Assembly: GCF_964355755.1 (NCBI RefSeq)
Contig: NC_092675.1
Span: 5,492,312 to 5,556,311 of the forward strand
DNA length: 64,000 nucleotides
Direction of reading: 5' to 3'
DNA from: Antedon mediterranea
Taxonomy: Eukaryota > Echinodermata > Crinoidea > Comatulida > Antedonidae
Position 1 is the first letter of the stretch, and each line of letters begins with the position of its first letter. The notes under the pieces are model-generated. The model made no database searches. It was not told the DNA's origin and saw only the letters and a list, made by a program, of their open reading frames with translations. The position numbers and the translations under genes are program-made. Below are positions 33,501-46,741 of this stretch, one piece after another.

Positions 33501-36500
33501 TAAAATGCGTGTACAGTCTGTGTGTTACAACCATATTGCCTTCATTATTAAAGTTACCATAACATTATTCTTTAAAAGTCCTGGATGTTTTGTCAAAAAA
33601 TAAAAAATAAAAAAAAATGAAATTGTGTAAACTTTTAAAAGAACTGTATGGCTCTATGAAGTAGTTTCCTATACTAATTCAGGTGTGATGCTTAATATAC
33701 TTTTAATGTTTGTTTATCCGGAAATTAAATTTGAATTAAAACAAATCATATAATAATGATCTTAAGCTCTGTCTACACTATCAAACCATGGACCTATAAA
33801 TCTAATTGATAGGTTTATGATCAAACTTTATGTGACAAAAAATGTGATGTGCCCATACTGTATATGGACACGATGATGTCATATCACTACCATATTTGAG
33901 TACATCACACTTTTTTTTTTCAAACTAGTTTGATAGTGTAGACAGAGCTTAAGTTAGGACATCCTTTATGACCATGACATATTGAGTTAATTTACTTCTA
34001 TAGGGCCATACCTTCAAGCATCCAGCTTGAGTCAAATGGAAGGTGACATATTATTATTCTCATACACAGCTGGGAGGTAATAGGGCTTCTTCTCTTTCTA
34101 TAAATACAGTAGCTTACACCAACTAAAGCATGTCATGCAATGTTATGATTGTTGTAGAGAACCTTCTCAACTATCTTGAGACTGCAGGCTGACTAGATAA
34201 CATCTGCTTCCATAATCTGATTTCAATCGTGATGCATCCAAGTGTAAAGCGCAAGACATTGGTCATTAATTATTGATTTTAACTTGAAAATCACCTGGAA
34301 ATAGTATTCAGGATGCACTTTGAGCCGCTGGCTATTATGCTTCATTTAATTAGACAATAACTGGCCAGTGTAAATAGTATCGGTAGATTTACATCATTGA
34401 ATCAAACGTGTTTTGTTTTACGCTACTTTTAGGTGATTCACTGGTTATTGTTCAATTGATTAAATTTCTATTCTTCTTTCTATTTTTCTTGACAGTTTAT
34501 AAATATTGTATTGTTATGATAATGTATAGCAAGGTGGATCTAGGATTTGTTTCAAACACGGGAATCTGTCAAAAATATTATAAAAAAATGATATCAAAAC
34601 GTAGTTCATAAATTTATTTTACTGTAGCTGTAAAAAGGAGATCCGTCTCTGTAGGGGAACATTTGCATTGCAATGTACTGTACAGTACCTCCGCATACCT
34701 TTTTTCATAACCGTACAAACAGAGTTTAGAAATTTAAGTTGTTTTGTTGGTTACAGTTAGTTTCTAACTAAACAGAAACATTAAATAAATTAAAACGAGT
34801 TGACAGATGGTGAAAGTATGGATTACACTAAAGTAGATATTTCTTCTGCCGATTAAATTTGATTTAAAGACTATATTTCATCAGTATTAAATTTTAAACA
34901 TTAGTCTCGCAGGATGTCATCACTTTTCGCTGCCATTGCATCAGAAAAATGGGTCAAAATAGACTTGATAATGATTTCCACAGGCTAAATTCATATTTTG
35001 TGAAGATAAGACGACATTATTGAAAATGTGCATCTAGCGAGCTATCATAGCCAACCAGGCGACAGAAACAACACAGATATTTTAATGCAAAGCTTTCAAA
35101 GGTAATTGTAAGAAGGCAGGTTGTCAACATACAGCACAAGTATACTTGATGTTATTAAAGCATGTCAGTATGATTTATGCAATGATATATGGGTCGTAGA
35201 CATGCTAAAAGTGAACATAGAAAGAAACATACATTTTATATGTTAACTCATGTAACCCATTATTAAAAAATACTGAAAGATTTACATTGACAAGTTGGCA
35301 GCAAGTGAACCATGCAGCAATGCTTTGTTGATGGATAGATCATTTGCGTTGGTTTCAAACAATCAAGGTATGACCATGGACGAACTACTGTACATTTAAA
35401 AGTAAGTCTATGGTACAACAATAGCCCCAATTTGTAACTTTTATGCTTTTCCAACAACATTTATCGGTCGCTTTCTTTGTCCCGAAAAATGTAATTGAAA
35501 CAATTTTGGAGTTTTTTGTTTGTTTGTTGAATAGTTCTTTATAATATCACATCTATTTCGTGCCTAGCTTACCTGTATAAACCGACAATAGCCATCTTCC
35601 CTCTGGAGAGCACGGGCTATTGTCAGTTTTTACAGGTAAGCTAGCACTCATAGACTACTAACACTACTACTGGTTTGTGTAAATTTAGCTGTTCCCTTTG
35701 ACCTAAAAATGAGGCATACTCAATTCAACACTGAGACTGAGAGTGTGTCGTGAATGCAGTTAACATTTTACTCACAATCCACTGTAGCTCCTGAGAGGCT
35801 AACCACTTGCGATTGACTAGACATGAAGTGAACCTGAAAATAGAATACTGTAGGCTACAGTACTTCAACATTTTTAGTTTTGGCTAATTATTTATTTTAC
35901 ATATGCATTTGAATTACAGCAGTGGAAAATAACGATGTGTAACCGTGTTACATAAAATGAATTTTTAACATTATTTCAAACTATTATGTACAGTACAATC
36001 TACAAACTAGAGTTTAGGTGCAGAGAAACAATTATATAAACCATTAGTCTATTTTCATAATATGAAGATATATCATCTCAGAAAAATATGAATATTTCAT
36101 TAAATCAGAGCTGCTTTATGATTATTGAGTGTTGATCACTCAATCAGACTTTAAGATCATCGACCCCCCTAACAAAAGTCCCTGGGCTATTTTGCATGCC
36201 TTGATCTAAATTCTGTATTTTAACATATTTACCATTATACATTTTTCTCAAAAACATTTTCAATAATGTGTGCTACAACAAGGATGATCGACTAAAAAAA
36301 AAATATTAAGAGGTAATTTTATGAGAAAATTTATACGATTTTGATCATTAATATTCGCATGCTAACGTCACAACTCATCTTAACATAGCCATAAGCTATG
36401 CTGTGTATATTATTTTATTGTTCGGTTATTCAACTTTATAGACAGTCATCTAAGTCTACAACAGGACGACTGATAAATGTACCCAGACTTTTACCACAGA

Positions 36501-39500
36501 ATATTACAGTTATTTAATTTATACATTATTTTATTGAAGACTATATTTAACTTGATAATACAGTTTGGGTTCATTCATTCATTTATTTATTTTACCTTTT
36601 TTCAACAATATTATTGCCTATAACCTGGTATTATTATTTTTATTTATTTTTTTTAAGTCTCATATTATATTATAACTTGTTATCCACACAAGTTATACTG
36701 TATGTTTGGTGCTGTGTCAAGTTAATTTAAATGGCACAATAGTAGTTTATTTGAGAAAGTTGAAATATTCATGATTTGAAATTAGAGTAAATCCTGAATA
36801 ATACGTTTTTACAGTACATTAATCTCCTTGAATATAGATTATCCCCTTTTGTATCATTTAATCTTTTTTTTTTTCATTCTGTATTGTTGATCCCATGCTG
36901 TAGCTTTCATATCCATACAGTGTTAATCCTTTTCATTTAATCCTCTATTTGACATCCGTTTCTATATTTTTTTTAAATCTTCATCAATACCTGTATCTCC
37001 CCAAATTGACTGAAACGTTTCACACAACAAAGATGCATTTTGAGAAAAAAAAAATTGTTTATTTAATTAATAAAGTCTTTTATAGGTTTACAAATACTGT
37101 ACCTAATGTGAAATTTCCTGACCTGGAAATAATCTTGTTGGCTTTACAGTTTCATTATGGCTTTGTAGATTTGTATTCACACACCACTGTGAAATTCTTA
37201 ATATTTGGTTACTTTTACAAAGACTCATTGTCCAAATGCTAACTAGCAAATACAGTTCTCTTCCAAAATTTCAACAGTTAAAATATGTTTATAAAATGCT
37301 CAAATAGAAAAACAATAGATGTAGTCATGTGCTCACTGATTGGTGTTTTTGCATTGTGTTGTTTTGCTTGTTAAGTGGATTAAAAACTAGGACATGTATA
37401 TTATGCTACGCTTAAATTTGAAGTTGGATATGTGGAGCCAATCGATTGATTATGACGATATTTATTTATCCATCGATTGACTGACTTCACAAATATCCAA
37501 AGCACTTGTTAAAATGCATATGCATTGATAGCAGCATGTGCGGGTTGGAGTTTAGTGATAGTATAGAGTTCTTTTACTCAACTATGATCAGATGTATCAG
37601 GGATACTATATACAGTAGCTAAAAAACTCTAGGTTTAATGTTATTGTCAAGAAGTTGAGGGGGAGGATGGGGGAAATCAGACGTTTGTATTGAAATAAGA
37701 TTTCATCCCTGTCTACCTTTACCCAGAATTAATTCAGCTTTGGTACATTACCCAGAAATCAGTACACTTGATGGAAAGAGTATTTTTAGAGTTAGGCGAT
37801 TAATGGGGATAAAAGAAAGGCCTTATTTTTTTCTTTCTGTAAATTTATTTTTAACTTTGTCTTAAATTTTAGATCTAGCACACAAAGGTTTAAACAACTG
37901 TTTTAGCTAGGTAGCAATATTTATATTGATTTCAATCATCAAGTCAACTCCCTGGGAGTATCAATGTTTATCTAAGTATTGTGATGCTATAATTAAATTA
38001 TATAATGTAGTTATTCTATATTGATTTTTATTGACAGGTATAAAATTGAATCTTATTGTTAATGAAATCTACTCTATTGTTATTGCATGTATGGTTACCA
38101 TGGAACATAGAATCCTATAAAACGATAGTATCCGCAATACATAAACCTGTTTATGTTCAAAGAGTCTTGAATAACAGAAACATGATCTAGTATGAGGTGT
38201 ATAAGTAGTAGAAAAACAAACTAGTATAACGTGGTATAATGTACAGGATTTACTGTACTAGTAGTAGTTAAGCCTTTATGTCAATCTACCAGTACTACAA
38301 TATACTGTACTCTACTGTAGTACCATTCATAACTGTGCAAATAAGTGTAGACCAATTGAATAGTGATTCTTCTGATTGCCATTAGACTGGTTTCCATGAA
38401 ATTCTTACCCTCTGTGGTAGGATATATTGATTATATAGCCAACTAGTTTCCATAATAAATAATAATATTTATATTTGTGAAGTCAGTTTATAATAATAAA
38501 TAATCATATATACAAATATTACACAATCACATAGTTGAACTCTAATTCGCTGTTAATTTGTTTGCAATTGAATTGGCTTGCCTACAAAAACCAGTTTACA
38601 GAACAATTTGTCACTTGAACTATTGTCATATTATATTTATATTCAGTATTTTTCAAGTGATCTATTTGACATATTTTGAATAATAGGCTTATTGTGTTGT
38701 TGTTTGCTTTATTGTTATTATACTGTGTTCATCTCTAAATGCTTTTCCCTGGATTGTCGGATCACAACTTTCCACTGTACAGTATATGTTTATTAATTTT
38801 AGTGTACTATTATAGAGTTTCACAATCATACTTAATATCCTTGCTTTTGGCTGTGGTATCAGTGGTATTAAATAGTAGTGTTACTGAGCAAATCTATGAT
38901 CCATCAGTATGATAAGCTGAACTGGAGAGCTTGATTGTATAGCCAAGTTTACTCAACAAACATAGGGCTAAGCAATGATAACCTGCCCATTGTAATACAA
39001 CTTCTTTTTCCCAAATAAGCCCTTAAGCTTGTCATGAAATCTGTAAATTGGGCTATATAGGCTTGTTCATTTTGTATTTTAGACTGGGTTTGTGTATTTG
39101 CAATGAACTTGGTCTATGTCAATTCATTGTGCAAATGTCGGGGAAGGAAGCTGGGACGTGCTTCCTTTTTCCCCACCACCTCAACACACTTTAGGTGACT
39201 TCTAGGTCCACATCACACAAATCATAATACCTTATATGTATAAGAGAATATTCAAACTATCTCTATGTGATTTTTTTTTTATAAGTACTAAAATATGAAA
39301 TTAAAATAAAAAAGTATTTTGAAAAACACTTTTGTACTTTAAAGTAGGTAAGATAGCAAATAAAGATAATGAATTGATCGCAATCGCAACTCATGATTGT
39401 GTTACGTTTGTAAATATCACTTAACCCGAACTCACTCCTAACCAATCGTATCTACATGTAAATAAGATGACAGTCATCATTGAGCTGTGAAGATTTTTTA

Positions 39501-42500
39501 TAATTCACAATGACTAGATCTTATAGAGTGATAGCGAAGATATCAGGTATAAAACAGATGTCAACAAAGTGATGACTGTCCTAGAAAAATAGTCATAACC
39601 ACTGAACTGAAAAAGGACAAACTTACTAAATTGCACTTTGGATTAAATATGATACAGGTCATGAAATGTGTGCAATTATGATGAAGTAATTTTACAATTA
39701 AAGAGTGAATTTATATGCTAGGTACAGGTATCTTCATATAACCGAATAAGTCTTGATTTTATGTCTTGTGAAATTGGTTTTGGTACTTTTAGAAACAGAG
39801 CTTAAAAAGCAATTTGAATGAATGAGAAATTCTTTAAAATATTTGTAGCAATGTTATTAAGACTTGTGACAAAAGAAGAAATAGTGATGAAATTATTTTA
39901 GATTTTCAAACCATATTGATTAACTTTCTTCTTTTTTTATTTAGGTAATGTACCATCAATACAGATGACCAACATACAACAAGCCCAGTTCATCCCTCTC
40001 ACCGAAGTCCTCTGCTTAATTATATCCGAGCTGAATAAACGAAAGATCAATGCCAACCAAGAAGTGATTAGAGGTAAACTATCAGAGTGCTACAACCATA
40101 TAACGTTACCAAGTATGGAGATCATATACAAATCATTAACACATCTGTTAAACCAGGGGAAGATACGTCATAATGGAATTGGATACATTGCACTTGATCA
40201 ATCTGTCCCATTGGATTCAGAATTTGATGATTACCTTTTGAACTCTGCTTATTACATTAAACCCGAACAGACTGAGAAAACATACTTAATGTTTAAAGAT
40301 GGTCAGATAACTAAACATTCATTGCCTAAATCTGTATCAGATAAAAGTACGCAGACTTTGGAGGAAAAGCAAGAGCAGAATATTGTAAAGACTAAAACGG
40401 CAGCAGTATCAAAGGTGGAATCTCCAAAGGTTCAACAAAAACAAGTTCCTGTAAAACATCCAGGTTCCAAGACGTTACCTGCCAAATCACCAGTGCTTCA
40501 TTCCTTTGATGACTCTCTTGTCTTTAATACTCTTAAACCAGAGTACTCGCGACCAGGATTACAGAGAAGTCTTTCTATGCGTGAACGCAAAAGCAAATCA
40601 CTTAATCGCTCTAACTTTGATCGCACAAAGTCAATGCGTACTGGGCGTGTCTATGCAGAAGATGACATGTTGCTGACATCTGATTCTGAGTATAAAACAT
40701 CATGCCTTGGTCGTTTGTTTACTAGTAAACATCACTCAAAGAACCATGCAAAACACCACAATAAAAACATTTTATCGCCAACAGTCCCGGCTAAGCAAGC
40801 AAAAACATCCAACAGTCCTAACAAACGTGAAACATTTTGTGCTCAATTTCCACCGTCGGATATTCATGATCCATTCTTTAATCATGTGCGGTGGTTGAAC
40901 AATGAAAACACAAAAAAGAACTCAAGTGAAATTTCAAGCAATTTTAACGATGATCAAAGTGTGATAACCACTGATAGTTTTGGAATTCCTCGTCCACCAC
41001 GTGAAACAAAATCCTTACCAAAAGACGCAACAAAAGTGAACGTATATCGTATGGAAACTGGACATTTGAGTAGTAAAGCTCAGAGTTTACAGATGAAGTA
41101 TAAAGAAGCACAGCAAGAGTCAATGCCTGAAAGTGAAGCCGAATTCCTGAAACCGACCAAACTGTATGATAATAAACATCGTACAAAAGCAGTTTCACAG
41201 CAAACCAACACGAAAACTGGAAAAGTGAATCCGTCTACTAAAGAAGACAAGATAAAGCATTACTTTCAGTCTTTGCGAGATACCAGTCCAATTAAAATTC
41301 AACCATTTCAAGGTGTGGATAATGAATCCTTTTGTAATGACTCGGAGTTAGATTATCGGCCGCAAAAAGAAAACACACGAGGTAGGGCGAATAATGTCAA
41401 AAGTAAGGTTCGCGATAAATCAAGGGAAAGGCCGAAGAAACGTCACTCACAGAAATATGATTCTGAATCTCAAACATCAACTTTAACAGGATCTGAAGGA
41501 TTGCCTGTCCCACCTGGAATGCATAACGGTGACATTTCTGACAGTGGCAGTTCTGTGTATGTTGACAAATATCCACATCATCCTCATTATGAAGTGCTGA
41601 CTTCTGACACAGATCAAACTTTATCCTCTCATGATAGTGAAATGCCCATACAATATCGAACACTAGTAAATGCAAATGAGAGTAAGAAACCACATCCACA
41701 ATCACTGCCAATATCACCAATTAGTAACCAGTTCAAACCTGTTAATTCTGGTAGTAACAAACAAGTTCATTCCAGTAACAAACAAGGTAATTCTAGTAAC
41801 AAACCAGTTCAATCCAGTAACAAACAAGTTAATGCTAGTAACAAACCAGTTCAATCCAGTAACAAACAAGTTAATTCCAGTAACAAACCAGTTCAATCAA
41901 GTATCAGACAAGGTAGTTCTAGTAACAAACCAGTTCAATCCAGTAACCAATCTATTAATAATCAAATGGGAGATAGGCGAGTTTCAGCACCTATTGTTGT
42001 TTCTTCAAGACCTCCTATCCAAATTCCACCAGAACCTCTTCGAAAAAATTCAGAGTATTACTATGATGAAGAAATTGATCAACTAATGAGAGGATCGCCT
42101 TATTCTAATGAAGAGCGCCCTCTCTTGTCACCAGTGCAAGCAATTAGAACATTCTCTGCTTATCCAGAATTCTCTAGTACAAAATCCAATAGTCAAGATA
42201 CTTTAGATTCTGGAAGAAACACTTGTAGCATTTCTCTAACTAGTTCTCATAATTATGAAACTGTTCCTACAACAACCAGTTATCATGAAGGCCACCAATA
42301 CAGTCAGATCAACATACGAGGTCCTGACATAACGAACGGAAATCAACACAAGACTTATATGAATGGTAATATGAACGTCCAACCTAATTTAAACCGTGGC
42401 CCGCCAATACATAATCGCATTGAAAGCCTGAGCTCAACAGGCGATGGTGACAGTGGCTTTAACTCCCCTCGTTCATCAGTTGCTCATAACCGCAATTCCT

Positions 42501-42835
42501 CAACTCCGATTGAAATCATGTCACCAGAGAGATTGAAATCAAAAACCTCACCAACAAAACTTTCAAACAAACCTGAATATGCGAAACTAGAGGAAAATGT
42601 CGATAATTATGATCGACCACATAGTCGAAACCGAAAGAAAAACAGACCTAAATCCTACATGGATAGTGAACATTCAAGCGTGTCGGATCTTACCGTGAAA
42701 ACAGCTGTTAGTAAAGATCGCAAACATTCCGATAATAGTTCATCATCTGATAAATCAGGAGCTTCAAACCTACGACGCAAACAACAAAATGGAAAGCGAC
42801 ACCACAAAAGCTATGAATTAATTGGCATGTTATAG
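24237..42835 (+). CDS. STOX1/2: Storkhead-box protein, winged-helix type (complete, two coding exons)
   Basis: Exons 24237-24591 and 39945-42835 join through a glycine codon (G119) to give 1081 residues; human STOX1 and STOX2 are about 990 and 930. STOX proteins are nuclear/cytoplasmic factors with a forkhead-like winged helix. Residues 48-118 (GGRDIF, GWLEPG, LKPPR) match the conserved N-terminal STOX region. Residues 134-203 are the storkhead winged helix (FIPLTEVLCLIISELN through GYIALD). The short conserved motifs AQFPP (418-422) and DSGFNSPR (954-961) also match vertebrate STOX. The rest is Ser/Asn/Lys-rich and probably disordered, with an SNK repeat block at 712-788. It looks like the single pre-duplication orthologue, so STOX1 and STOX2 are not separated here. 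The start is supported by A at -3, G at +4 and no longer upstream frame. Confidence 0.96.
24592..26207 (+). other. STOX intron, 5' part
   Basis: AT-rich. A tandem GGCCAAAATAAAATGTAACG pair at 25558-25599 is the only notable repeat. No coding exon seen. Confidence 0.5.
26208..26840. mobile_element. ~630-bp non-autonomous element, copy 1 (STOX intron)
   Basis: Matches 60123-60780 in the same orientation along its length. Ends GACACCTTTCCTAC and, at the right, AAGGTGTCTTTAA, which are inverted to each other. Internal landmarks include AGCTAGCGTACGATGT and CTAGGCCT palindromes. No reading frame. Confidence 0.88.
26841..29100 (+). other. STOX intron, no feature recognised
   Basis: AT-rich single-copy-looking sequence. 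A GCAAACC/GGTTTGCGGGG inverted patch at 26930-27070 is minor. Confidence 0.5.
29101..29266. mobile_element. Family-1 MITE in STOX intron
   Basis: GTCCTGTCTATACTATCAAA at the left and GTGTAGACAGAGCT at the right; ends are diverged and TTAA is not preserved. Confidence 0.85.
29267..32064 (+). other. STOX intron, no gene
   Basis: Contains a (TCA)n tract at about 29660-29695. No exon-like frame with supporting splice sites. Confidence 0.5.
32065..32352. repeat. 96-bp tandem triplication in STOX intron
   Basis: CTGTCATTTTGGGCTCAATT begins units at 32065, 32161 and 32257. The copies are essentially identical. As 96 is divisible by three, frames stay open through it without coding meaning. Confidence 0.97.
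33762..33953. mobile_element. Family-1 MITE in STOX intron, long copy
   Basis: TTAAGCTCTGTCTACACTAT to TAGACAGAGCTTAA, with TTAA at both ends and an extra ~30-bp segment near the left arm. Confidence 0.9.
33954..35551 (+). other. STOX intron, no feature recognised
   Basis: AT-rich. Nothing supported on either strand. Confidence 0.5.
35552..35652. repeat. Hairpin copy of the TTTCGTGCCTAGCTTACCT repeat
   Basis: TAGCTTACCTGTATAAACCG and its complement flank a short centre with CTGGAGAGCACGG. One-arm relatives are at 4651-4785, 45196-45305 and 58090-58200. Confidence 0.8.
35653..39944 (+). other. STOX intron, 3' part
   Basis: AT-rich with repeated TACTGTAC/GTACAGTA words. The end forms a long T-rich acceptor tract (39925-39944) before STOX exon 2. 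Confidence 0.5.
39945..42835 (+). CDS. STOX1/2: STOX terminal coding exon
   Basis: Acceptor is a T-rich tract ending TTTAG at 39944. The exon begins GTAATG, completing Gly119, and is open for 2.9 kb to TAG at 42833-42835. It contains the whole winged helix and the long low-complexity tail ending SYELIGML. No intron interrupts it. Confidence 0.96.
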
Positions 42836-42914
42836 TTCTATGAATTTAGTATTTATCAATACATTGTAAATGTTTTAAATTATTCAATTTTAATTGTATA
42901 TAAAATTATTCCTT

Positions 42915-42920
42915 AATAAA
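42915..42920 (+). terminator. STOX poly(A) signal
   Basis: AATAAA 80 bases after the STOX stop, in AT-rich sequence. It implies a 3' UTR of only about 100 bases. Confidence 0.6.
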
Positions 42921-45195
42921 TATGTTTGGTAACATGTGAGTTTCATCATGTTTTAAGTATTTTTTAGAATAGAGGATGGGACTTATTCTTTGTACATTTG
43001 TACAGTGACTGTTATGGCTAGTACTTAATTACATTTACAAACCTGGATTCATACCTGTACCTGTTTCAAAAAACAAATAATTCATTCATTCAATCATTTT
43101 AGAATTCAACGTAGAATTATTCAATTTGTACCTACATTTTTTAATAAGAGTATGTATTTAATTGTTCCTAGCAATATTATATTGATGCTAACTTATTCAA
43201 AGAATGGATTTAACAAAGTATGATTGTAGTACAAAGAGTATGATTGTTGTACAAGGTACTAATAATTATTCCCTGGGCAAGAATAAAGTATATACAGTAC
43301 TTATTTAATGCCCCATTGCAGTCTTTTACAACAAGTCTCTATGACAGACGATACTGTCAATTACATTTTGTTTATCATGGGGACAGTTTACACATTAAGA
43401 AAATCCCATCATTTTATGTTGATTATTACCTTGGGAATTGCTAACTTATTCATATATCAAATGGCGCGGCATATGCGGTTCTTTTAAACAAATTTTGATC
43501 GTGAGTCATTGGTTCGACTTCATTAGTAACCAATGTAGCGTTTCTTATATCTATGTACTATGCCATCTACAAATACTAACAATCCTTTAATAATGTTCTA
43601 GCTGATGTTTATATGACATGAAATAGAGAAAAATGACGAACATTTTTACAAAACACATTTTAAATTTTAAATCTTGCTCATTTAATAGCATATAACATTT
43701 ACTTCTTTGTATTCTACCATTTTACAGTGTCTGCTCAGTTTAGTGTTTGGAGATGCTAGCAAAAACTAGTGTAATCCAAAATGTAGTAAAGGTTTCAGAT
43801 CTAGGTGATAAATGTGATTATTCTATGTCCACATAATTCATTATTTGAACAAACAATTAATTTAAAGTAATACGTTATCATCAAGAATGATAGCAGGAAT
43901 GATAAATGTCAAATTACTTAGCATCTGTGATATGTGTAAACGCAGTGAGTGAGTACTTATCAGAATCTGTCTGTGTTTGCTCACAATTTGCATGTAAAGA
44001 CAACTGAATGATGTTGTATCAGTATTGTTCATATGCTTCATGAAGCTGTTAATAATTGCATATCAAAGTTCATTGTCTAACTGACTTTACATTTAGTTGT
44101 AGTAATTGTAGTCGTACAGTACTTCACCTGCTTCTCAGTTAAATGCAAGTTACAGCACTCCTTAAATGTGGCAGGTACACTATGATGAATATACAAGAAA
44201 AATGAAATTTAACGGAGTGGTGCATCTTTAAAGGTCAATTTATTTTGAGAGTGTAGTAGTTAAGAGCCAATGTCACACCAATTTTAGTTCTTAATGTTGT
44301 TCCATGTCGACCATTAATTGTTTTCATACTATAGAGGTAAAAAGTAGTATTATTATAGAGGGCTCGAAACAGACCACCCAGTGTAACTCTCTATGATGTT
44401 TGTTTACCAGTAAAATTAAATTTAAAGAATAATTGGGAAAATAGGGAAAACATGAGTAAAAAATTTGTATGGTTTTTAGGTTTAATTTTGGCATTGTTTG
44501 TTAGTGTTCAAGTGTATTCAATCAAGTATGATTTGTTTAATTCATTTCTGATGTGCTGATTCAACAAAAAGTTAAAAACAAGTTATGTTGTAGCCTATCA
44601 TTGTAAAATGCTAGTATTGAATTTGAGAATATTATTCATACTAACTACAGTTAATATGACGACAATAATTAATAAATTAAAATGTTAATAACAAGATTTT
44701 GTTCAATAAAAAACACACAAATACAAAATGTACTTTTTTAACAGAATGCTAAACTTGTGTTTACGCTTAACTGTACCTATCATTTATTATTAATATAAAC
44801 ATCAATATTACTTAATTATTAAACCGCCTTGATGACCTTTCTAATATATATCTAATTTATTTCTTGATTTTCATCATTACTAGTTGTATTATTTATCCTC
44901 TTAAAATAGGCCTACTTATTTTAAGTTAATAAAAGTAGACAACTTTAATGTACATAAGTTAGGAATGTCATTTTTAACATATGATACTTATTACTTAAAA
45001 GTTACAATGCAGTTCTGTGCTTTGTTTCTAGTTTTGCGAATCTTGTATACAAAAAACCTGTATTGTTTTAATGTGTAGTATATTAAAATAGCACCTTAAT
45101 GAAATAAGCCTTTATGTGTATTTTTTATAAAATTGTTTATGTAGTGAAATAATGTCACATAATTAAAAACAATATACTGAAAGCTCAAATAATTT
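42921..45195. other. Intergenic after STOX, no feature recognised
   Basis: AT-rich. No frame with splice support and no repeat family of the window found. Confidence 0.5.
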
Positions 45196-45305
45196 AGTCT
45201 ATTTCGTGCCTAACTTACATGGATAAAACAACACAAGATCGTGCTCTCCCGAGCCATGATACGAAAAAGAAGAAAGTTCCTTGAACATCCCTCTAAAATA
45301 ATGAA
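45196..45305 (+). repeat. TTTCGTGCCTAGCTTACCT-type repeat, copy
   Basis: CTATTTCGTGCCTAACTTAC then GGATAAAACAACAC and TTGAACATCCCTCTAAA. Matches the copy at 58090-58200 beyond the core. Confidence 0.7.
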
Positions 45306-45339
45306 CTAATCCGTGAACTTGATGTCGGCAGTGCCTCCA

Positions 45340-45560
45340 ACGTACGTATTATTATAGATGACGTCACATCAATCATGTCGTTGATTAGCCAGAATCCACA
45401 ATTACCGCGCTATATTTTCATACAAAATTTAATCTGTTTCTATCTTGGGCGGGTTTCCGCCCGTCAACTCCGCGTTCTTTTAAATGGTCGTAAGAAATAA
45501 CATAGGTTCTATTTCTTCGATTTCCGCTTACTGTTATCACTCGTCTGTGTAAATTGGCCT
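45340..45560 (+). promoter_or_regulatory. Promoter-like patch upstream of the candidate micropeptide
   Basis: CpG-richer than its surroundings, with TGACGTCA at 45359-45366 and a GC hairpin GGGCGG-GTTT-CCGCCC at 45447-45462. No TATA box could be placed with confidence. Confidence 0.3.
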
Positions 45561-45697
45561 TAAGTGGTGGCTTTTTGTTTATTAACTGCCCTAGTACACA
45601 AACTGAAGTTATAGCTGATCTTGCAAATCCATATCATATTCTTTACGTTGACTTTTTCTACGTTAACCGTATCCGGTCAATAACAACAACAACAAAT

Positions 45698-46741
45698 ATG
45701 GCTGAGGCAAACTTTTGGAAAGTTGTTTTTATTTCAATTATCGTACCAGTCCATTGGTACATATACAACCAAGGTAATGTTCATTTCAATCACACGGATG
45801 ATATAAATTGAAAATTACCTTCTTTCCATGTCAATGACCTGATCTATTCTTTAAAAAACGCTTTAAGATGTGTACTATAGATTGTTCCATCAACAATTCA
45901 TATCCAAATATAATTTGTTTTAAATTACCACTTTTGCGGCTGAGTTAATCAGGTCTTAGGCAAACGGCAATAACAATTTAATTGCTGAATAGCTAAGTGT
46001 ATGAGGCTATATTGAGATAATGTACACTGCTTTCTTCAAGATTAAAGACAAAATGAATTGAGAAACTAAAAAAAAAAAAAAATTTAAAAGTGCACAGTAA
46101 CGAATTTCTCCTATCAAAATATCTCACTTTTTCTCACCTTGATCAATATCTTTTGTGCTTTCGTAATGGAGACAATTTAATTAAGTACAATTTACATCTG
46201 CATTCATCTGTAAAAAGTGTACAATTTCACAGAAGACAACAACAGTATCACTTAGGTAAATTGAAAATGTTGCCTTGCCAATGTTGTCGTCGTGTGTATT
46301 TTTAAAAGTGTTAATTCCATGAGAAGAAGTAAGACATTTTTTCAGCTAAAACGATTGCTACATTAGAAATTATCTTCTCTTCCACAACTTACGGTACACC
46401 TTCTGAACTGGATACCCACCACTGGAAATAACATCGAATACTATATATATATAATTTATACCATAATCAAGTTTGAACCAGAAGTTCTGAGTCAATACTT
46501 ACTCTGTCAGAGTAGACCTATTGTAAGATTTTTCCTTCGGTTTTTTTTATAATAATTATGTAGTAGGTCTACAACTTTGTTTATAAAATGTGTTGAAAAT
46601 TTGAAAAGCAAAAAGAAAAAATGTTCACTAAAGATCATAGAATATATTTCATGTCAAATTGGCTTTTCTAATTATGTAAGCTTTAATTAACTAGTGTTGA
46701 CAATAAATTACTGACGTCCTTTTTCAGATTACTATGATTAA
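45698..46741 (+). CDS. Candidate two-exon micropeptide with one hydrophobic segment
   Basis: ATG at 45698 has A at -3 and G at +4. It reads MAEANFWKVV FISIIVPVHW YIYNQ to a GTAATG donor after 45773. A T-rich acceptor ending TTTTTCAG at 46727 joins in phase and adds DYYD and TAA (46739-46741), giving 29 residues. Residues 8-23 are hydrophobic with one proline (P17), so a single-pass membrane micropeptide is possible. Upstream are a TGACGTCA palindrome (45359-45366) and a locally CpG-richer stretch, as expected of a promoter. I do not recognise the family. Size and layout recall SERCA-regulating micropeptides, but that is only a resemblance. It may also be the first exon of a different transcript, or chance. 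Confidence 0.3.

Noticed and set aside
40707-42086. Alternative-frame ORFs within the STOX exon
   Set aside because: Shadows of the STOX frame; the 138-codon one merely follows the SNK repeat.
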